64,000 nucleotides of DNA. It comes from Diplolepis rosae (lineage: Eukaryota > Arthropoda > Insecta > Hymenoptera > Diplolepididae). This document shows positions 12,000-24,204 of this stretch, in pieces. The notes under the pieces were generated by a model. The model was not told the origin of the DNA, ran no database searches, and worked only from the letters and a program-made list of their open reading frames with translations. The position numbers and the translations under genes are program-made. The DNA lies in contig JAPYXD010000680.1 in the NCBI GenBank assembly GCA_030998225.1, positions 10,664,001 to 10,728,000 on the forward strand, written 5' to 3'. How positions within the stretch are numbered: the first letter of the stretch is position 1; each line of letters starts with the position of its first letter.

Positions 12000-12820
12000 T
12001 GCGACACAAGAAAAATATTAATATTTTTTTCCCTAGTTGTAGAATATACTATTTTCTTATGAAAAAAATTTCAAACTTACGAAAAATAATATGTTCAATA
12101 ATTATAACGTGACATATTTAAAAACACGTCTGCTATTATATTGACCCAAAAATCATAGAATTTTTATTTATTTCTTGTTCTTTTGGCATAGGATTAGTTT
12201 TTTCTTATTTCTCGAGGTTCACAATCGAGAACAAGGAACTAGGACTTGTGATTTAAAGAAAAAAATCAGTATAAGCCTATATTGATTCTCCCGTAATAAA
12301 TATATTTTCCGAATTTCATAATTTGTTATTTTGTCGCATTATATTTTTTTTGCGTTTTATTTTTAGTTCCTGTTTATTTTCTCATATATAATTTTAAAAA
12401 ATGTGTTAATGTACATTTTTAGAACTTATTTAGGCAAATAATTTCCCATTATGACTTTTTTTCTACATCTCGAATATTTTGATTAAAAAGTCAAATTTTT
12501 GATTTTGAATAATTTTTTTTTTTTTAAGCAAAACGAGAAATATGCATCTTATAAAAAAATGAATGGATGAAAATATGTGGAACTTATTTAAGCAAACAAT
12601 TTTGTGTTATAACGTTTTTCCATGTCTCGGATATTTTAGATAAAAAAGTGTTTTTTTTTTTCAATCAAAACGAAAAATATACAATTTATCAAAAATTGCC
12701 TTGATGAAAATTCGTATACCTTATTCAAGCAAACAATTCTGCATTATAGTGTTTATTCCATATCTCACATATTTTGTTAAAAATCGGATTTTTGATTTTC
12801 AAAAGTGTTTTCTTTTACTA
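12000..12820. repeat. degenerate repeats related to the long 'TATCTCACATATTTTG' family
   Basis: 12100-12240 matches 31170-31260 (CTGCTATTATATTGACCC block). 12380-12820 holds three decayed units of about 140 bp carrying AAGCAAACAATTTTG-like and TATCTCACATATTTTG-like words, as in the interiors of 24205-25562 and 45656-47210. Confidence 0.5.
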
Positions 12821-12998
12821 ATGGGTCATAAAGTGGATTTTATTGCTCCTTGCAGGGCGAGCAAATCCAGTTTTTTGCTCCCTAGTAGAAAAAAATTCGT
12901 GTGTGACACGGGAAAAACATTAATTTTACTCCTGTGGTTGTTATTCTCGCTTTGCTTGGGCGCATTAAACTTCACACTTGCAAAATAATTTTTTTTCC
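12821..12998. mobile_element. repeat with CTACTAG tip, copy 2
   Basis: GGGTCATAAAGTGGATTTTA, a CTCCCTAGTAGAAAAAAA tip, then the GTGTGACACGGGAAAAACA / CTCGCTTTGC block shared with 22339-22790 and 50827-50992. Chance open frames cross it on both strands. Confidence 0.55.
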
Positions 12999-13009
12999 TT
13001 AATCGCACA

Positions 13010-13262
13010 ATATATGAATTTTTACTAAAGTATTTTGCAATTTAGGGACAAACGTATCACTCTGAGAATTTTTGTCTGTAAAAATACTAAACTTTAAAAG
13101 GATGATATCAAACTTTAGTATGAATTACTGTAAAATTTACTACAAACTATGGTAAAGTTTCATATCATTTTTCTAAAGTTTGGTATTTTTACTGACAATA
13201 ATTCTCAGAGTGATATATTTCTCCCTAAATTGTAAAATACTTTAGTAAAAATTCATATAAAA
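13010..13262. mobile_element. palindromic MITE (about 250 bp)
   Basis: ATGAATTTTTACTAAAGTAT at the left pairs with ATACTTTAGTAAAAATTCAT-like sequence at the right. The shared ACTCTGAGAATTTTTGTC block recurs inverted around 13195-13215. Non-coding. Confidence 0.6.
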
Positions 13263-13391
13263 GTTCCTCTATGAAGAAATTATTTAAGCAAAACATTTCG
13301 CATCTTGGAGTGATGAATATGTAATTACTTATTGGATTCTAGTCGACAAAGTACAAATAATTTTAATTTACACATTATTGTGATTCATGCA

Positions 13392-13866
13392 TTTTATTGA
13401 ATAAATGTAATTTTTTGTTGAAATGAACAACATTTTTTTAATCAAACAAGATTTTTACGTTATGTATGTATACAATACAAATAGTAAATAATAAAAAAGT
13501 TGGACAAATATTTTAGAAAATGTGTTATCAAATTATACTAATTTTTCCCTTGATTCTGAAAAAGTCTAAACTTAGAACAAAAAAGGCGTCACAATTGAAA
13601 AAATTCTGAAACTGAAAATAAGGATTTTTAAAATACACAAAAGTGATAACCCACAAGAATTTATTGAATTTTCTTGAAAAATGTATTATAATTATTTTTA
13701 ATATTTTTTTATAAATAGTTTTTCAATTTTGGATTTTTACACCTTTTTTGAATTTTTATTGAATAAACATAATTTATTGTTGAAATGAACAACAGTTTTT
13801 TTAATTCAACAAGATTTATACGTTATGTATGTATACAAAACAAATATTAAATAACAAAAATGTTCG
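13392..13866. repeat. two direct copies of a 112-bp sequence
   Basis: 13392-13504 and 13757-13866 share TTTTATTGAATAAA, GAAATGAACAACA and TTACGTTATGTATGTATACA-like blocks in the same order and orientation. The 250 bp between them is AT-rich. Probably fragments or a local duplication. Confidence 0.55.
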
Positions 13867-14298
13867 AACCTTCTGAATTAGAATTTTTAAATTAGAAAGT
13901 GAAAAACTGGATGATTTAGAAACTATTTAATTTACTACTCATGTTTTTTCTTATTCAATACTGCAATCCTCTTAGAGTTTGATACATTTTAAATAAAAAG
14001 TTCCCAAAGTATCTAATTTTCCATTTCAGAATGATCTATTTTAAAATTTGCAATGCTTTAAGAATTTAGCAAATCTTTATGAAAGTTAAATAACACTTGC
14101 CAAATTTTTCCATTTTTCCCGAAGCTTCTCATCAATATTATCGACGATCCCCTGTCCCGAACAGTATTACGTAGTTTTTAAATGACTCTGAAGCACAATT
14201 TAAAAAACTTTCGAATTAGAAAATGACAAATGTATCAATTGAAAACTAAAATAAATGATCAAGAGCTTCAGAGAATTAATGTTTGAGAAACTATCCCC

Positions 14299-14389
14299 AT
14301 TTAAAGAATAGAATATTGCACAGGATACCACTTGTATTTTAATGGGTACAATACAGATGGTAACTTGCGCAATATTTCATTCTTTAAAT
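14299..14389. ncRNA. short hairpin, pre-miRNA-sized (candidate only)
   Basis: A 91-nt near-palindrome: the 5' arm ATTTAAAGAATAGAATATTG pairs with the 3' arm CAATATTTCATTCTTTAAAT. Pairing continues through GGATACCA/TGGTAAC and GTATT/AATAC to a loop of about 12 nt. The size and bulges suit a microRNA precursor, but a tiny MITE would look the same. No known miRNA seed is recognised. Confidence 0.25.
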
Positions 14390-14986
14390 AAAAATAAGTA
14401 TTTGGATATTAAGTTAGTAGGAGTAGCATATTTTTCCTCTCATAATGTTAAATCAAGAAATTATTACTTGGAAAAGTGAAAAAACTGTATATTCCGAAAT
14501 TTAAAAAATTGGCAAGTTCAAAATTAAGTTTTATAAAATGAAAAAATGGCAGCATATATTGATATTAAGGAACTGAAGAAGCGATCGTAAAATAAATTAC
14601 TGTTCAGTAATTGCAATTAATTGCAGTACATAAAATGTGGGATGATTGGAAATTTTGGTTATTAGAAAAATTAGTTTTTAAAATTTTAAAATTATTCAAA
14701 TTTGATGAAGATTCAAATTTATAAAATAGTTATTTAGAAAATGATTGAATTTTGAAATAAGGGAAACTATAATCAATCATCATAAAAATGATGTTACTTC
14801 GTATCTGAACATCTATGAAAAAAATTATATACGTGTAAAATGTAAAAAAATCAATAAAAATATTACTTTAAAAACACACGGATGTTAAATTTAGTATAAA
14901 TGTGAATTAACTTAACAAAAATATATTTTACTCTTTCCAAACGAAAGTTTTTTCTAATATTATAAAAATGTGAAGTAACATCTTTG

Positions 14987-15293
14987 CCCGCGAAAAAAAG
15001 TTGATCTTGTTAGATCTGGTCAGATCAAATTCCCAGATCTAACCAGATCTTGATTTTGTCGAGATCTGACCAGATCTAATCAGATCTAAAGTTGATCTAA
15101 TCTGATCAGATCTAAAGTAGATCTGGTCAGATCTGAAGTAGATCTGGTCATATTCAAAGTAGATTTGGTCAGATCTGAAGCAGATCTGGTTAGATCTGAA
15201 GTAGATCTGGTCAGATCTCTACAAAATCAATATCTGGTTAGATCTGGGAATTTGATCTGACCAGATCTAACAAGATCACCTTTTTTTCGCGGG
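14987..15293. mobile_element. GATC-dense palindromic MITE with 21-bp tandem core
   Basis: Tips CCCGCGAAAAAAAG and the complement CTTTTTTTCGCGGG. Long inverted arms are made of AGATCTGGTCAGATC-type words. The centre (about 15108-15220) is five copies of a 21-bp unit built on GATCTGAAGTAGATCTGGTCA. I count 23 GATC tetramers in 307 bp. Non-coding. Confidence 0.75.
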
Positions 15294-16167
15294 TGTGGAG
15301 AAAGGAAAATATTCTTTCCAAATTTGTAAAAATATTTTCTAGTCTAAGGCTTCAAAAGGAATAATGTGATTTTCTAAATTGACTTAGTAGCTTTGCAACT
15401 GAAGAAAACTTCTTTATTTTAGGAGTTTTACTGCAAATATTTACAATATATCAATAATAATATACTTAAAGGAATTTATTAACAAGTTATTTTATATTAT
15501 ATAATTAAAAGTAGTGTGAGTTATATTGACCCTCAATTCAAATAAAATGGTACGCTGTTGGAAAAAATTGGCTTTTGGACCATTTTATGATATATATTTA
15601 TTTTGATACAGTTTCACTTATGATGATTTTTAACTTGAACCGACAAAGCAGCTGTTGATATATTATTGCAAAAGTTGAAGTACTGGAGAAAATCCCTTTA
15701 AGAAAGTAAAGGTTCCTTTTAGATAAATCCTTTGGGACGAACAAGTTTCACAGCAGTTCAAAATTCAAGTGGCCTTCCATCTGTTTACTTAACTACACAA
15801 CTAGATAGATTATCTTCTAATCTCTAATCCGTGTAAATATTTTTCCTTTTAGGTGCTAAAACTTATTTTACAACCAGTGAACTATTCTCTCGAGATCTAT
15901 AATAATCTGCATTCAACACGTGTACTGAGAAAAACAGCAATCTACCTGAAGAGTGCCAAAGGATCATCCTTTGTTTGGGATCAAACAATTTAGCTTTAGA
16001 AAACCCAGGGCTCTTCCTCTATACAGATTTCCATGATGTAAGTATAACCTGTCAATTGCACTTTCTTCGTGAACATTTAAATTCAAGAAGACATTCAAAT
16101 TATGTTCTTTATTTTCCTGACACCCATAATACCATAATTTTAATTACTTTTTTATTCCATTTTATAA
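15294..16167. other. AT-rich DNA, nothing recognised
   Basis: Unremarkable A/T-rich sequence. 15700-16000 is slightly more complex; short open frames have no recognisable protein. Confidence 0.3.
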
Positions 16168-16724
16168 TTAAAGGGGTCTTCCACATGTGCGGTTTTGAAA
16201 AATCGATTTTTTTGTATATTTCGAATCCAAAAGTTGTTAGAAATGTGCGATTTTTTTAATTGTTCAGTAGACATGTCGCTATGTTTGGACACAAGCTTTT
16301 GTGAAAATTTTGTTTTATTCAACTTTCACAGCTTTTATTAGCTTCAAAAAATAGGTAAAAATGAAATTATTTTTTAAAAAGTCTACCATTTTGAGATATT
16401 TCAAAATTTTCGAAAAACCTCGTGCCTAAACATAGCCAACGTAATAACAATTAAAGGCATATTTCACTTTTTTTATTTCCGGCAACCTAAATGGCCAAAG
16501 TCTTACCACCCGATTGACTGTGACGTTTTTGCACAGGCGCGGTCAAGGACGCCCCAAGGTCGCGGGTGTGAACATTATTTTTTTTTACAAACACACATTT
16601 TAAAACTCAAAGTATGTACAAATAAAAGAAGAAAACCATCCCTAATTATCCTGTGTAATTCCTTCCTAATTAATTCCTAAAGATAGGCTCGAAATTTTGG
16701 CCCACACGCGGAAGACCCCCTTAA
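16168..16724. mobile_element. TTAA-flanked MITE with GGGGTCTTCC tips
   Basis: Starts TTAAAGGGGTCTTCCACA and ends CGGAAGACCCCCTTAA, so the tips are inverted and sit in TTAA. Same tip logic as 616-1488 and 19957-20666 but unrelated interior. The chance open frame at 15975-16259 runs into it. Confidence 0.65.
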
Positions 16725-16839
16725 TTTTTGTTTCTTTGCTCTGAAAATAAAAATACTTGAGTGAAAAATAGATAAAATCAACATCCATTCGGATAGAGAT
16801 TTATTTAATTAATAAAGTTGTCTACAAAAAGGGTTGACC

Positions 16840-17125
16840 TTACTGACTAAGAAGAATTAGAGGAGTGACATCGATGCACAGCAGGGGGTAAAAAGAGATT
16901 GACATACTGTTGGATAGTATGATACACGTGTTACAAGGTTCAAACCTTGCTTGGGCCATAGGATATTTGATACGTCACGACATGTCAGGGAATTCTCGTT
17001 TGCTACCCCCGAAAGATGGCTCAGCACTTTTTGCGCCCCGCCCCGTAACGCCTGCTTGTGCCGTCCCTGAATCCTGCATCACCTTTTGTGTTTATTTCAA
17101 GTATCCGATTGACAATCAAATTATA
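16840..17125. other. unique balanced segment, candidate regulatory DNA
   Basis: Balanced composition with an inverted CAAGGTT-CA-AACCTTG site at about 16935. Each half resembles a monomeric orphan-receptor site (CAAGG core), which is noted without claiming function. The short open frame has no known domain. Confidence 0.3.
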
Positions 17126-17910
17126 TAGCTATTTGAACATCCATTAACTTACCTTCACAATTTTCGTATTAGTCCTTAAAATACCACCACGAATGTCATA
17201 TTCAAGGTTAAAATTGCATATTTAAAATTCTTTCACGTAATTTTTGATGACATTTTTTCTCTTATTTATTTAGAGATTTTCACAAAATTAATACAAAGGA
17301 CATTTCATTTTTACTGATTAAAGTCAGAAATTCCTCTTCGTGTTTTATTTGATTTTTATCAATTTTAGTTTGTTTAAGTTGCTTAATTTTTTTTTTTATT
17401 CAAAAGGATGGTATTGAATGTATACTAAATATTTCATAAAATGTATATTTTTTTATCATTTTTTCAAAAAAGTAACTTTTTCTACTAGCGGATCATAAAT
17501 TTGCGAATCTGTCTGATGGTTCTGTTTACCACCAATCAGCTTCTCGAGCGTTGGTTAGTGATTGGTCGTTGAAAGTGCCACCATAATTCAAATATCGTAA
17601 AAATAAAAAAATTACTGCAAGAGCAATAAACTACATTGAATGTCATAATATTATAATATAATATATAAAAATAAAAAAAATATAATGTAAATATATAATA
17701 ATAAAAAATATCTGTAACATATTTTTAAAAAAACGAAAAAATTTACGAATTTTATAGTTACCGGTACTGCAAAAAACGTAACTAATTACCGATTCGTTAC
17801 TTCTTAACAAGAGGAACTAATTACCACCATCGATACCCAAAAAAGCAACCAGTTAAAAGTAGTTAGTTACTTACCATGACTGCTTTGAACACTAATTTTG
17901 ATTTCCACAC
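17126..17910. other. AT-rich DNA with a CTACTAG repeat tip and TA-rich tract
   Basis: 17482-17500 is a lone TTTTTCTACTAGCGGATCAT tip of the small palindromic repeat. 17640-17720 is A/T-only sequence. No genes. Confidence 0.35.
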
Positions 17911-18470
17911 TAAGATAATTCATCCACGAAAATTAGACCTCAGGCAAAAATTTTGCTTTCAAAAATAGCAATTTTATCATTGAAGGGCTAATTTGAAAGA
18001 GAAAAGATTATTTTCAAAGACAAAAAATTAAAACATAAAAAAATATTCTATTTAACATATGTTATGTTTACCCGAACTTTTTTTCTTATCGCTTCATACC
18101 AAATTGAAAAAAATTTTTGTTGATAAGAATTTTGTTTTGGAAAATTGATTTTTAATAGTTTCAGCCATTAAAGAATTTATTTCTAAAAATTGGCAATGGT
18201 AAAGTTGTGAAGATTCTTTTTCCTGACAAAATGATTCGAGATTTATTAGAATCGCATCATTTTATAAAATTTGGTATGAAGCGATAAGAAAAAAACTTCG
18301 GCAAAAATAAAATTGGTTAAACACATTATTTTTTTCTGGATTTCAAATATTTTTCATGGAAAATAATATTTTCTCTTTTAAATTAGCCTCTCAATAATAA
18401 TATTGCTATTCTTGAATGCAAAATTATCTATTTTTGCCTAAGGTCTAATTATCGCGGATGATCAACCTTA
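17911..18470. mobile_element. palindromic MITE, 'ATTAGACCTCAGGC' family, copy 2
   Basis: Begins TAAGATAATTCATCCACG then AAAATTAGACCTCAGGC; ends ATCTATTTTTGCCTAAGG then ATCAACCTTA. The two halves pair around a centre near 18150. Collinear with 23501-24170. Confidence 0.7.
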
Positions 18471-19295
18471 AAAGTTTTTATAAACTTATCTTCATCGATA
18501 AAAATATAAAAAAAAGATTGAATTTTGTTAAAATCAATTATAAAACAAAATAAAATTTATAGATACGTTGATAATTTTAAAAATTCAACTCAATTGAGAG
18601 AATTAAACATTTATTCAATAAAATTTCAGAAATACTATTTTCTTTGTTTTTTTCAAATTTTATGAAGACCTAATAAGTCTAAACAAAAAGTTGCAAGAGA
18701 AATGGAAGTATAAGCTTTTCGAAATTTTAACCTAAATCAGTTCAGTTTTGATTCTTATTCTATTTTATTGAAACTTCTATTGTTATATTTAGACCGATTT
18801 TCTGTTCTAATAGATTGTCCTAATATTCTTAGATCGCATGTGCAGTATGTCGCAGTGCTGTACACCGCAAACAAAATATAAATCAGTCACAGAATAATAG
18901 GAACAGACCTTCTGCTTGGTCCTGATATTTCCAATTTTCCCAAATGGTTGCAAATGCCGCCCCCCTTTGGACTCCCTTTGGCCTTCTTAGAGCCCTTTTG
19001 GGCTCACCAGGGGCACATATGTCGAATTCGAGATGCGCACCATTTCACGCAAGAATGATTGTAAATTTAATTTCTCTCCTGGAAAAAAAACAGTGTTATT
19101 TATATACATTTTCCTTTACTCATTTAAAGGGTCATTCTAGTTTGACTCTCTGAGAAATAGCAATGCACAACTTGATCAGGTTTTTTCCTATTTAACAATA
19201 CATATTCAAAAAGTATATGAAATTTTTTTATATTTATAGTAGTGCAAAATTTTATCAAGTTTTGAAAATTAAACCACCAAATCTATTTCAAATCA
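18471..19295. other. AT-rich DNA with a balanced block at 18840-19060
   Basis: 18840-19060 has balanced composition and an open frame of 69 codons without known domain. The rest is AT-rich. No repeat copy seen. Confidence 0.25.
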
Positions 19296-19752
19296 GATAT
19301 GCGTATTAATTTCCATGAAAAAAATTTGAAATACAGAAAAATAATTTTATTAATAAATTTTATTTTTGACCCAACTTTTTTTCTTATCGCATCTTACCAA
19401 ATTTTAAAAAATCATGCGATTTTAATAAATTACAAATCACTTTTTCAAGAAAAAGATTGCCTACAAGTTAACCATTTCCAATTTTTGGAAATTAATAATT
19501 TATTATCAAATTCAGCAATTTGTTTATAAAAATTCGTATAATTTTTTAAAATTTGGTAAGAAGCGATAAAAGAAAAAGTTGGGTCAAAAATAAAATTTAT
19601 TAATAAAATTATTTTTCTGTGTCAAATTTTTTTCATGTAAAATAATCTTTTCTCTTTCAAAATAGCCCTTCAATAATAATATTGCTATTCTTGAAAGCAA
19701 AATTATCTATTTTTGCCTGAGGTCTAATTTTTGTGAATGAAAAATACCTTAA
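19296..19752. mobile_element. 'ATTAGACCTCAGGC' family MITE, left-truncated copy 3
   Basis: Shares TTTCCATGAAAAAAATTTGA, TTTTCTTATCGC and the right-end ATCTATTTTTGCCTGAGG / ATACCTTA with 23501-24170. The left tip and part of the centre are missing. The open frame across it is repeat-derived. Confidence 0.65.
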
Positions 19753-19956
19753 AAAATGTGTGAATTTTGGCAAAATAAAAAAAATTTTTTAGGAACAAAA
19801 TTGTCCTGGCTAGAAAAACAGTTCAACCCTCATTAAACATATATAATTTCTTCCTCATATAAGTACAAATTTAGCAATAAAATTTAAGCAAAAAGCAAGG
19901 TGGAGTTTTTGAGAAAATCGAATTTAAATATTTTCAGAAAAACAGCCGCAGTTTTC

Positions 19957-20666
19957 TTAAGGGGCATCCCACCTTTCAATTTTCAAAAATTCGATTTTTT
20001 TTTCATTCTTACTTAGTTTAAAGCCTTGGAATTCATGTAGAAACCTTCTTTTCCATCAAAAGATGGTCGAATGTACCACATTCATTTCTATACTTATGTG
20101 TTTTTTCTGCATCTCAAACTTTAAACACGTTTTTCTCAAAACACTATTTTTTCAACTTGTTGGCATGATTCCGGCAAAACTACTGGACGGATTTGCTTAA
20201 ACTTTTTTTTAAATTATATCGTGACATGTTTCCGTACAAAGTTTATAAAACACCTCGCTATCGTCCCCAGCACGGACATGCATGCTAATCGTTTATTAAC
20301 AATATTGTAGCAACATTTATGTTGAAAAACAGGGTGAAAAATGGAAAAAAACATAAGGAATTCACTATTTGTTTATTTATAAACGAATTTTCACAATTTT
20401 GCTAGGGATGATAACCATTCATGCCCTCTTTAAGAATAAATATGGATTTACTGTTTCAGATCATCCAAACATGAGAAATCGTGCCGACAGAGAAAAAATT
20501 GTTGACCATTCGGCAGGCCATAACTCAGCGGGGTGTCACCAAAATTTTCCAAAAAAATTTTCTCTTATACTTCAATAACCATACAACATAATGCAAAAAA
20601 CCTGAAATGGTAAAATAAAAATTTCTGAATGAAAAAAGAGGCCTCAAAGGTGGGCTGCCCCCTTAA
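19957..20666. mobile_element. TTAA-flanked MITE with GGGGC/CCCACCTTT tips
   Basis: Starts TTAAGGGGCATCCCACCT and ends with the complement of TTAAGGGGGCAGCCCACC. Terminal inverted repeats of about 23 bp lie inside TTAA. The 710-bp interior has no transposase. Confidence 0.7.
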
Positions 20667-22133
20667 TTTTTTTATTTCCTAATGTGTTTTGTGAAAGGAC
20701 CACAAACTCTACCAGATTCTCGAAAGAAATCCTAAATATCTCAATTAGATCAAAAGTTATAGAGGTTTAAAAAAAAAAAAAAATTTTTAAAACAACCTTA
20801 AAAATTAAAATTGTGATAGTTTCGCAAAAATGGATTTTTTTTCAAAATGAAAAAATACGTGTCACCTTATTTCCTTAAGAAAATAACATATTCCATTAGC
20901 GACCGATTCTGTGATTTGAAGATGCACTGCCAATCTGATTTAAAGTGGATTAGGTAAAACGTTTAATTTGAGGTAATTTTTATCATATCAAATAATTTCA
21001 ATCCTGGTTATAATGAATAATGGCATATTAGTTGAGAAGCTTTTCGAATTTTTTGTTTCAGACGCGTACTTCTTCTTGAATTGTAATTTTTCAATTGAAT
21101 AATGAAAACTAAACTTGAATTCCGAATAACCAGCATTTGTATCCTCAGCTTCGACGTTTTCGAATCTCAACTAAATCATTTCGTTCCGGATACAAAGGTC
21201 CGGATATTATCGAAAATGTGGAAAAAGACGTTGTCTGACGATTGGTCGCACTTAAAATGGACAAAGTGATGCAGAGAGTGTTGCGCGACTGTGACCCAAA
21301 AAGCCAAGAGTGAGACATAAAGCGAGGGTTGTCGTCGACCCTACACAGGAGAAAGTTTTATAGCTTATTGTCATTGCAAAGCGGCAGGAAATTCCAGTGA
21401 GAAGACAAACTCCAGATTCTTCGGAAGAGTCCTAAATCCAAATAGTTTACCTGCATAGAGTACAAGAGCCCATGATTCTGTTTGCAGATTGTGAGGTAAA
21501 ATAAAAATCCAAGTCGTGTCACTCCGTAGCGAATGACGGGACGCGTGGCTGCGCGTGTCCTAGACTTCCTAAATTTAAGGGCGCAATACTTACGACCTGA
21601 GAGGTAAGCTCGTAATACTCGAGCAAACAGAAAAGGTTTAGGACCAATTTCTCAAACTCAGGTATGAAAAGTCTGTTTTGCTCTAACTTTATGATCAGAA
21701 AAAAGCCGGAACTTTTTTTGCGCTTTATGGGTGAACATTTTTTAAGGGTGTGAAATATGTTCAAACCTTATTTTACAAATCATGTTAAGACCGTATCTAC
21801 TCTAGAGAGAAAAACTCCATAAAATATTAAGAATTAACTCTACATAATTAAATTTTATATAAGCAAATTCTAGTGTCAGTTTTATCATTTTTATTATGAT
21901 TTATTTTAGAAAAGTTTATATTTAAAAAAATTCATAATCCGCAAAAGGTTTTATGGAAATATGTGGGGTTGGAAAAAATTATAAAGCAGACACAATGAGA
22001 CGTAAGTTTAATTTACTTCCAATTGGTTTGATTTCCTAAACGAGTGACTAAATACCTTACTCTAATAAAAAAGAAATGTCATTGTTGATAATTTCATTTT
22101 GCTTCGTATTTTTTATTGACTTAAGGCTATCAG
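20667..22133. other. intergenic, with a balanced unique block at 21180-21560
   Basis: 21180-21560 is of higher complexity (tracts such as CTGTGACCCAAAAAGCC) and is not shared with other repeats; candidate regulatory DNA. The flanks are AT-rich. Open frames on the minus strand (20988-21170, 21519-21764) have no recognisable domains. Confidence 0.3.
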
Positions 22134-22315
22134 TACTCTCTAAATCTAAATCAGTCAAATCAGTGAAAAAAAATTTTTCACTGTCAAATCAGTCAATTTT
22201 TACCGAAATAATCAGTGAAATTTGACTGATTTACAGTAATTTCTTTTTAGCTATTTGAATCAGACAAATTTCACTGATAATCAGTAGATTTTGACTGATT
22301 CAAATTTACAGAGTA
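22134..22315. mobile_element. MITE, CTCTCTAAATCTGAA family, deleted copy
   Basis: Tips TACTCTCTAAATCTAAA and AAATTTACAGAGTA, with internal AATCAGTC/GACTGATT words. About 100 bp shorter than 3752-4027. Confidence 0.65.
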
Positions 22316-22338
22316 TAATATATTAGGTGGAAAATATA

Positions 22339-22790
22339 TTTTTTCTACTAGCGGGCCATAAAGTGGACTTTATTGCCTCGTGCGGGGCAAATAAATCCAC
22401 TTTATGACCCTATAGTAGAAAAAAAATCGTGTGCAGCACGGGAAAAACATTTATTTTACTCGTGTGGTTGTTACCCTCGCTTTGCCCGGGCATCAAACTT
22501 CACACTCGCAAAATAATTTTTTTTCCCTAATCGCACAATGTACTATTATACTAGCGGGTCACAAAGTGTATTTTAATGTCCTCTGCGGGAAAAACAATAT
22601 ATTTTTGCACAACTAGGGAAAAAAAGTTTATTTTGAAAGTGTGAAGTTTGATACCCGAGCAAAGCGAGGGCAACAACACAAGTAAAATAAATGTTACCCC
22701 GTGTCGCACAAGATTTTTTTTCTATTAGGGCTTGAAAAATGGATTCGTTTGCCTCGCAAGGGGCAGTAAAATCGTAAATGCACGTTATAA
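22339..22790. mobile_element. compound of CTACTAG-tip repeats
   Basis: Several tips in alternating orientation: TTTTTTCTACTAGCGGGCC at 22340, its complement near 22410-22425, then CTCGCTTTGCCCGGGC and its inverted partner CCCGAGCAAAGCGAGGGC near 22655, ending in TTTTTTTTCTATTAGGGC. Looks like two elements joined or nested. Confidence 0.5.
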
Positions 22791-22818
22791 CCTACTTGTA
22801 GGAAAATTCATTTTTTGA

Positions 22819-22833
22819 CCCCCCCCCCCCCCC
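22819..22833. repeat. poly-C tract of 15
   Basis: An uninterrupted run of 15 C at the edge of the preceding repeat compound. Length may be imprecise because such tracts sequence poorly. Confidence 0.7.
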
Positions 22834-23500
22834 GTAGAAGAAATTCGCGTTTTTGCTGAAATGTGATTGATTTTTTGTTGAATATACAAATATTTAAGTC
22901 CATATAGATCAACCATACCACGTGACCAAATTCCTGTACAAGTTCATGTGAGATAACTTTTTCAGTTTGCAAAATATCTTTCTGAAAATTTGGAAAATAC
23001 AACAGTAGACGATAAAGAACGTTTGTAAACTTCGTTTGAATGAAAAATTGGCAAATATTTTTATAGTTAACTGTAATTGTCGATAAGTCTTCTAACTTTT
23101 TTACTAAAAAGGAGTTAACGAATAAGTTTTATTATCTTTTGTCATGTTTTCCAATTTTTCAGAAAGGTGTTTTGTAAATTGAAAAAGTTATTTTATTGTC
23201 GTCAATTTAGGAGAAAGTGTTTAAAAAAATATAAGTCTACAGATTTTTATCTTAAGTGGAAGGGGGATTTGAGTAGAGTCTAAAACAAAAAGTCGCGACT
23301 GTACCTGCTGGCTTCCGGTCACCATCTTGGAAAACGCGAATGGCGCTGTATTTCCGTTTCTGTTCGTTTTTTCGAAAAATCGATAAGGACAAATGTTGCA
23401 GATAAACATTAAATCTTTTACTTTTAAGATGACTTTTTTTTGCAGGAGCAATATTGTAAAAGCTACAGGTATTCGAATTTATTTTCATATTTTACCTACT
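22834..23500. other. AT-rich DNA, nothing recognised
   Basis: Short overlapping minus-strand open frames at 23221-23488 have no recognisable protein. No repeat copy recognised. Confidence 0.25.
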
Positions 23501-24170
23501 TAAGATAGTTCCTTCACGAAAATTAGACCTCAGACAAAAATAGATAATTTTGCTTTCAAGAATATCAATATTATTTTTTAAAGGGCTAATTTGAAAGAGA
23601 AAAGATTATTTTCCATGAAAAAAATTTGAAACAAAAAAATAATTTTATTAATAAATTTTATATTGGCCCAAACTTATTTTTTTATCGCTTCGAGCCAAAT
23701 TTTTATAAATGATGCGATTCTTATAAATCACAGCTCATTTTTTTAGGAAAAAGATTCTCTACAACTTGACCCTTTCCAATTTTTAAAAATGAATTCTTTA
23801 ATGGCTGAAATTATAAAAAAACAACTTTTCAAAACAAAATTTTTATAAACAAATTGCTCTATTTGATAATAATTAATTCAATTTAAAAAATAGGAAACGG
23901 TGATGTTGTAGAGAATCTTTTTCCTAAAAAAATGAAACGTGATTTATTAGAATCAAATCATTTTTAAAAATTTGGCTCGAAGCGATAAGAAAATAAGTTT
24001 GGGCAAAAATAAAATTTATTAATAAAATTATTTTTTTGATGTTCAAATTTTTTTAATGAAAAATAGTCTTTTCTCTTTCAAATTAGCCCTTCAATAATAA
24101 TATTGCTATTCTTGAAAGCAAAATTATCTATTTTTGCCTGAGGTCTCATTTTCTTGAAGGAACTACCTTA
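23501..24170. mobile_element. palindromic MITE, 'ATTAGACCTCAGGC' family, full copy
   Basis: Begins TAAGATAGTTCCTTCACG and ends with the near-complement (TTCTTGAAGGAACTACCTTA). Arms of about 280 bp pair around 23835. It defines the complete form of the family also seen at 8095, 17911 and 19296. No coding capacity. Confidence 0.75.
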
Positions 24171-24204
24171 ATGTAACTTTCGGCTCTAAAAGCTACATAA
24201 AAAC

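Noticed and set aside
15000..15240. CRISPR-like array of 21-bp units
   Set aside because: Units are contiguous, without unique spacers, in a eukaryotic MITE; a tandem repeat.
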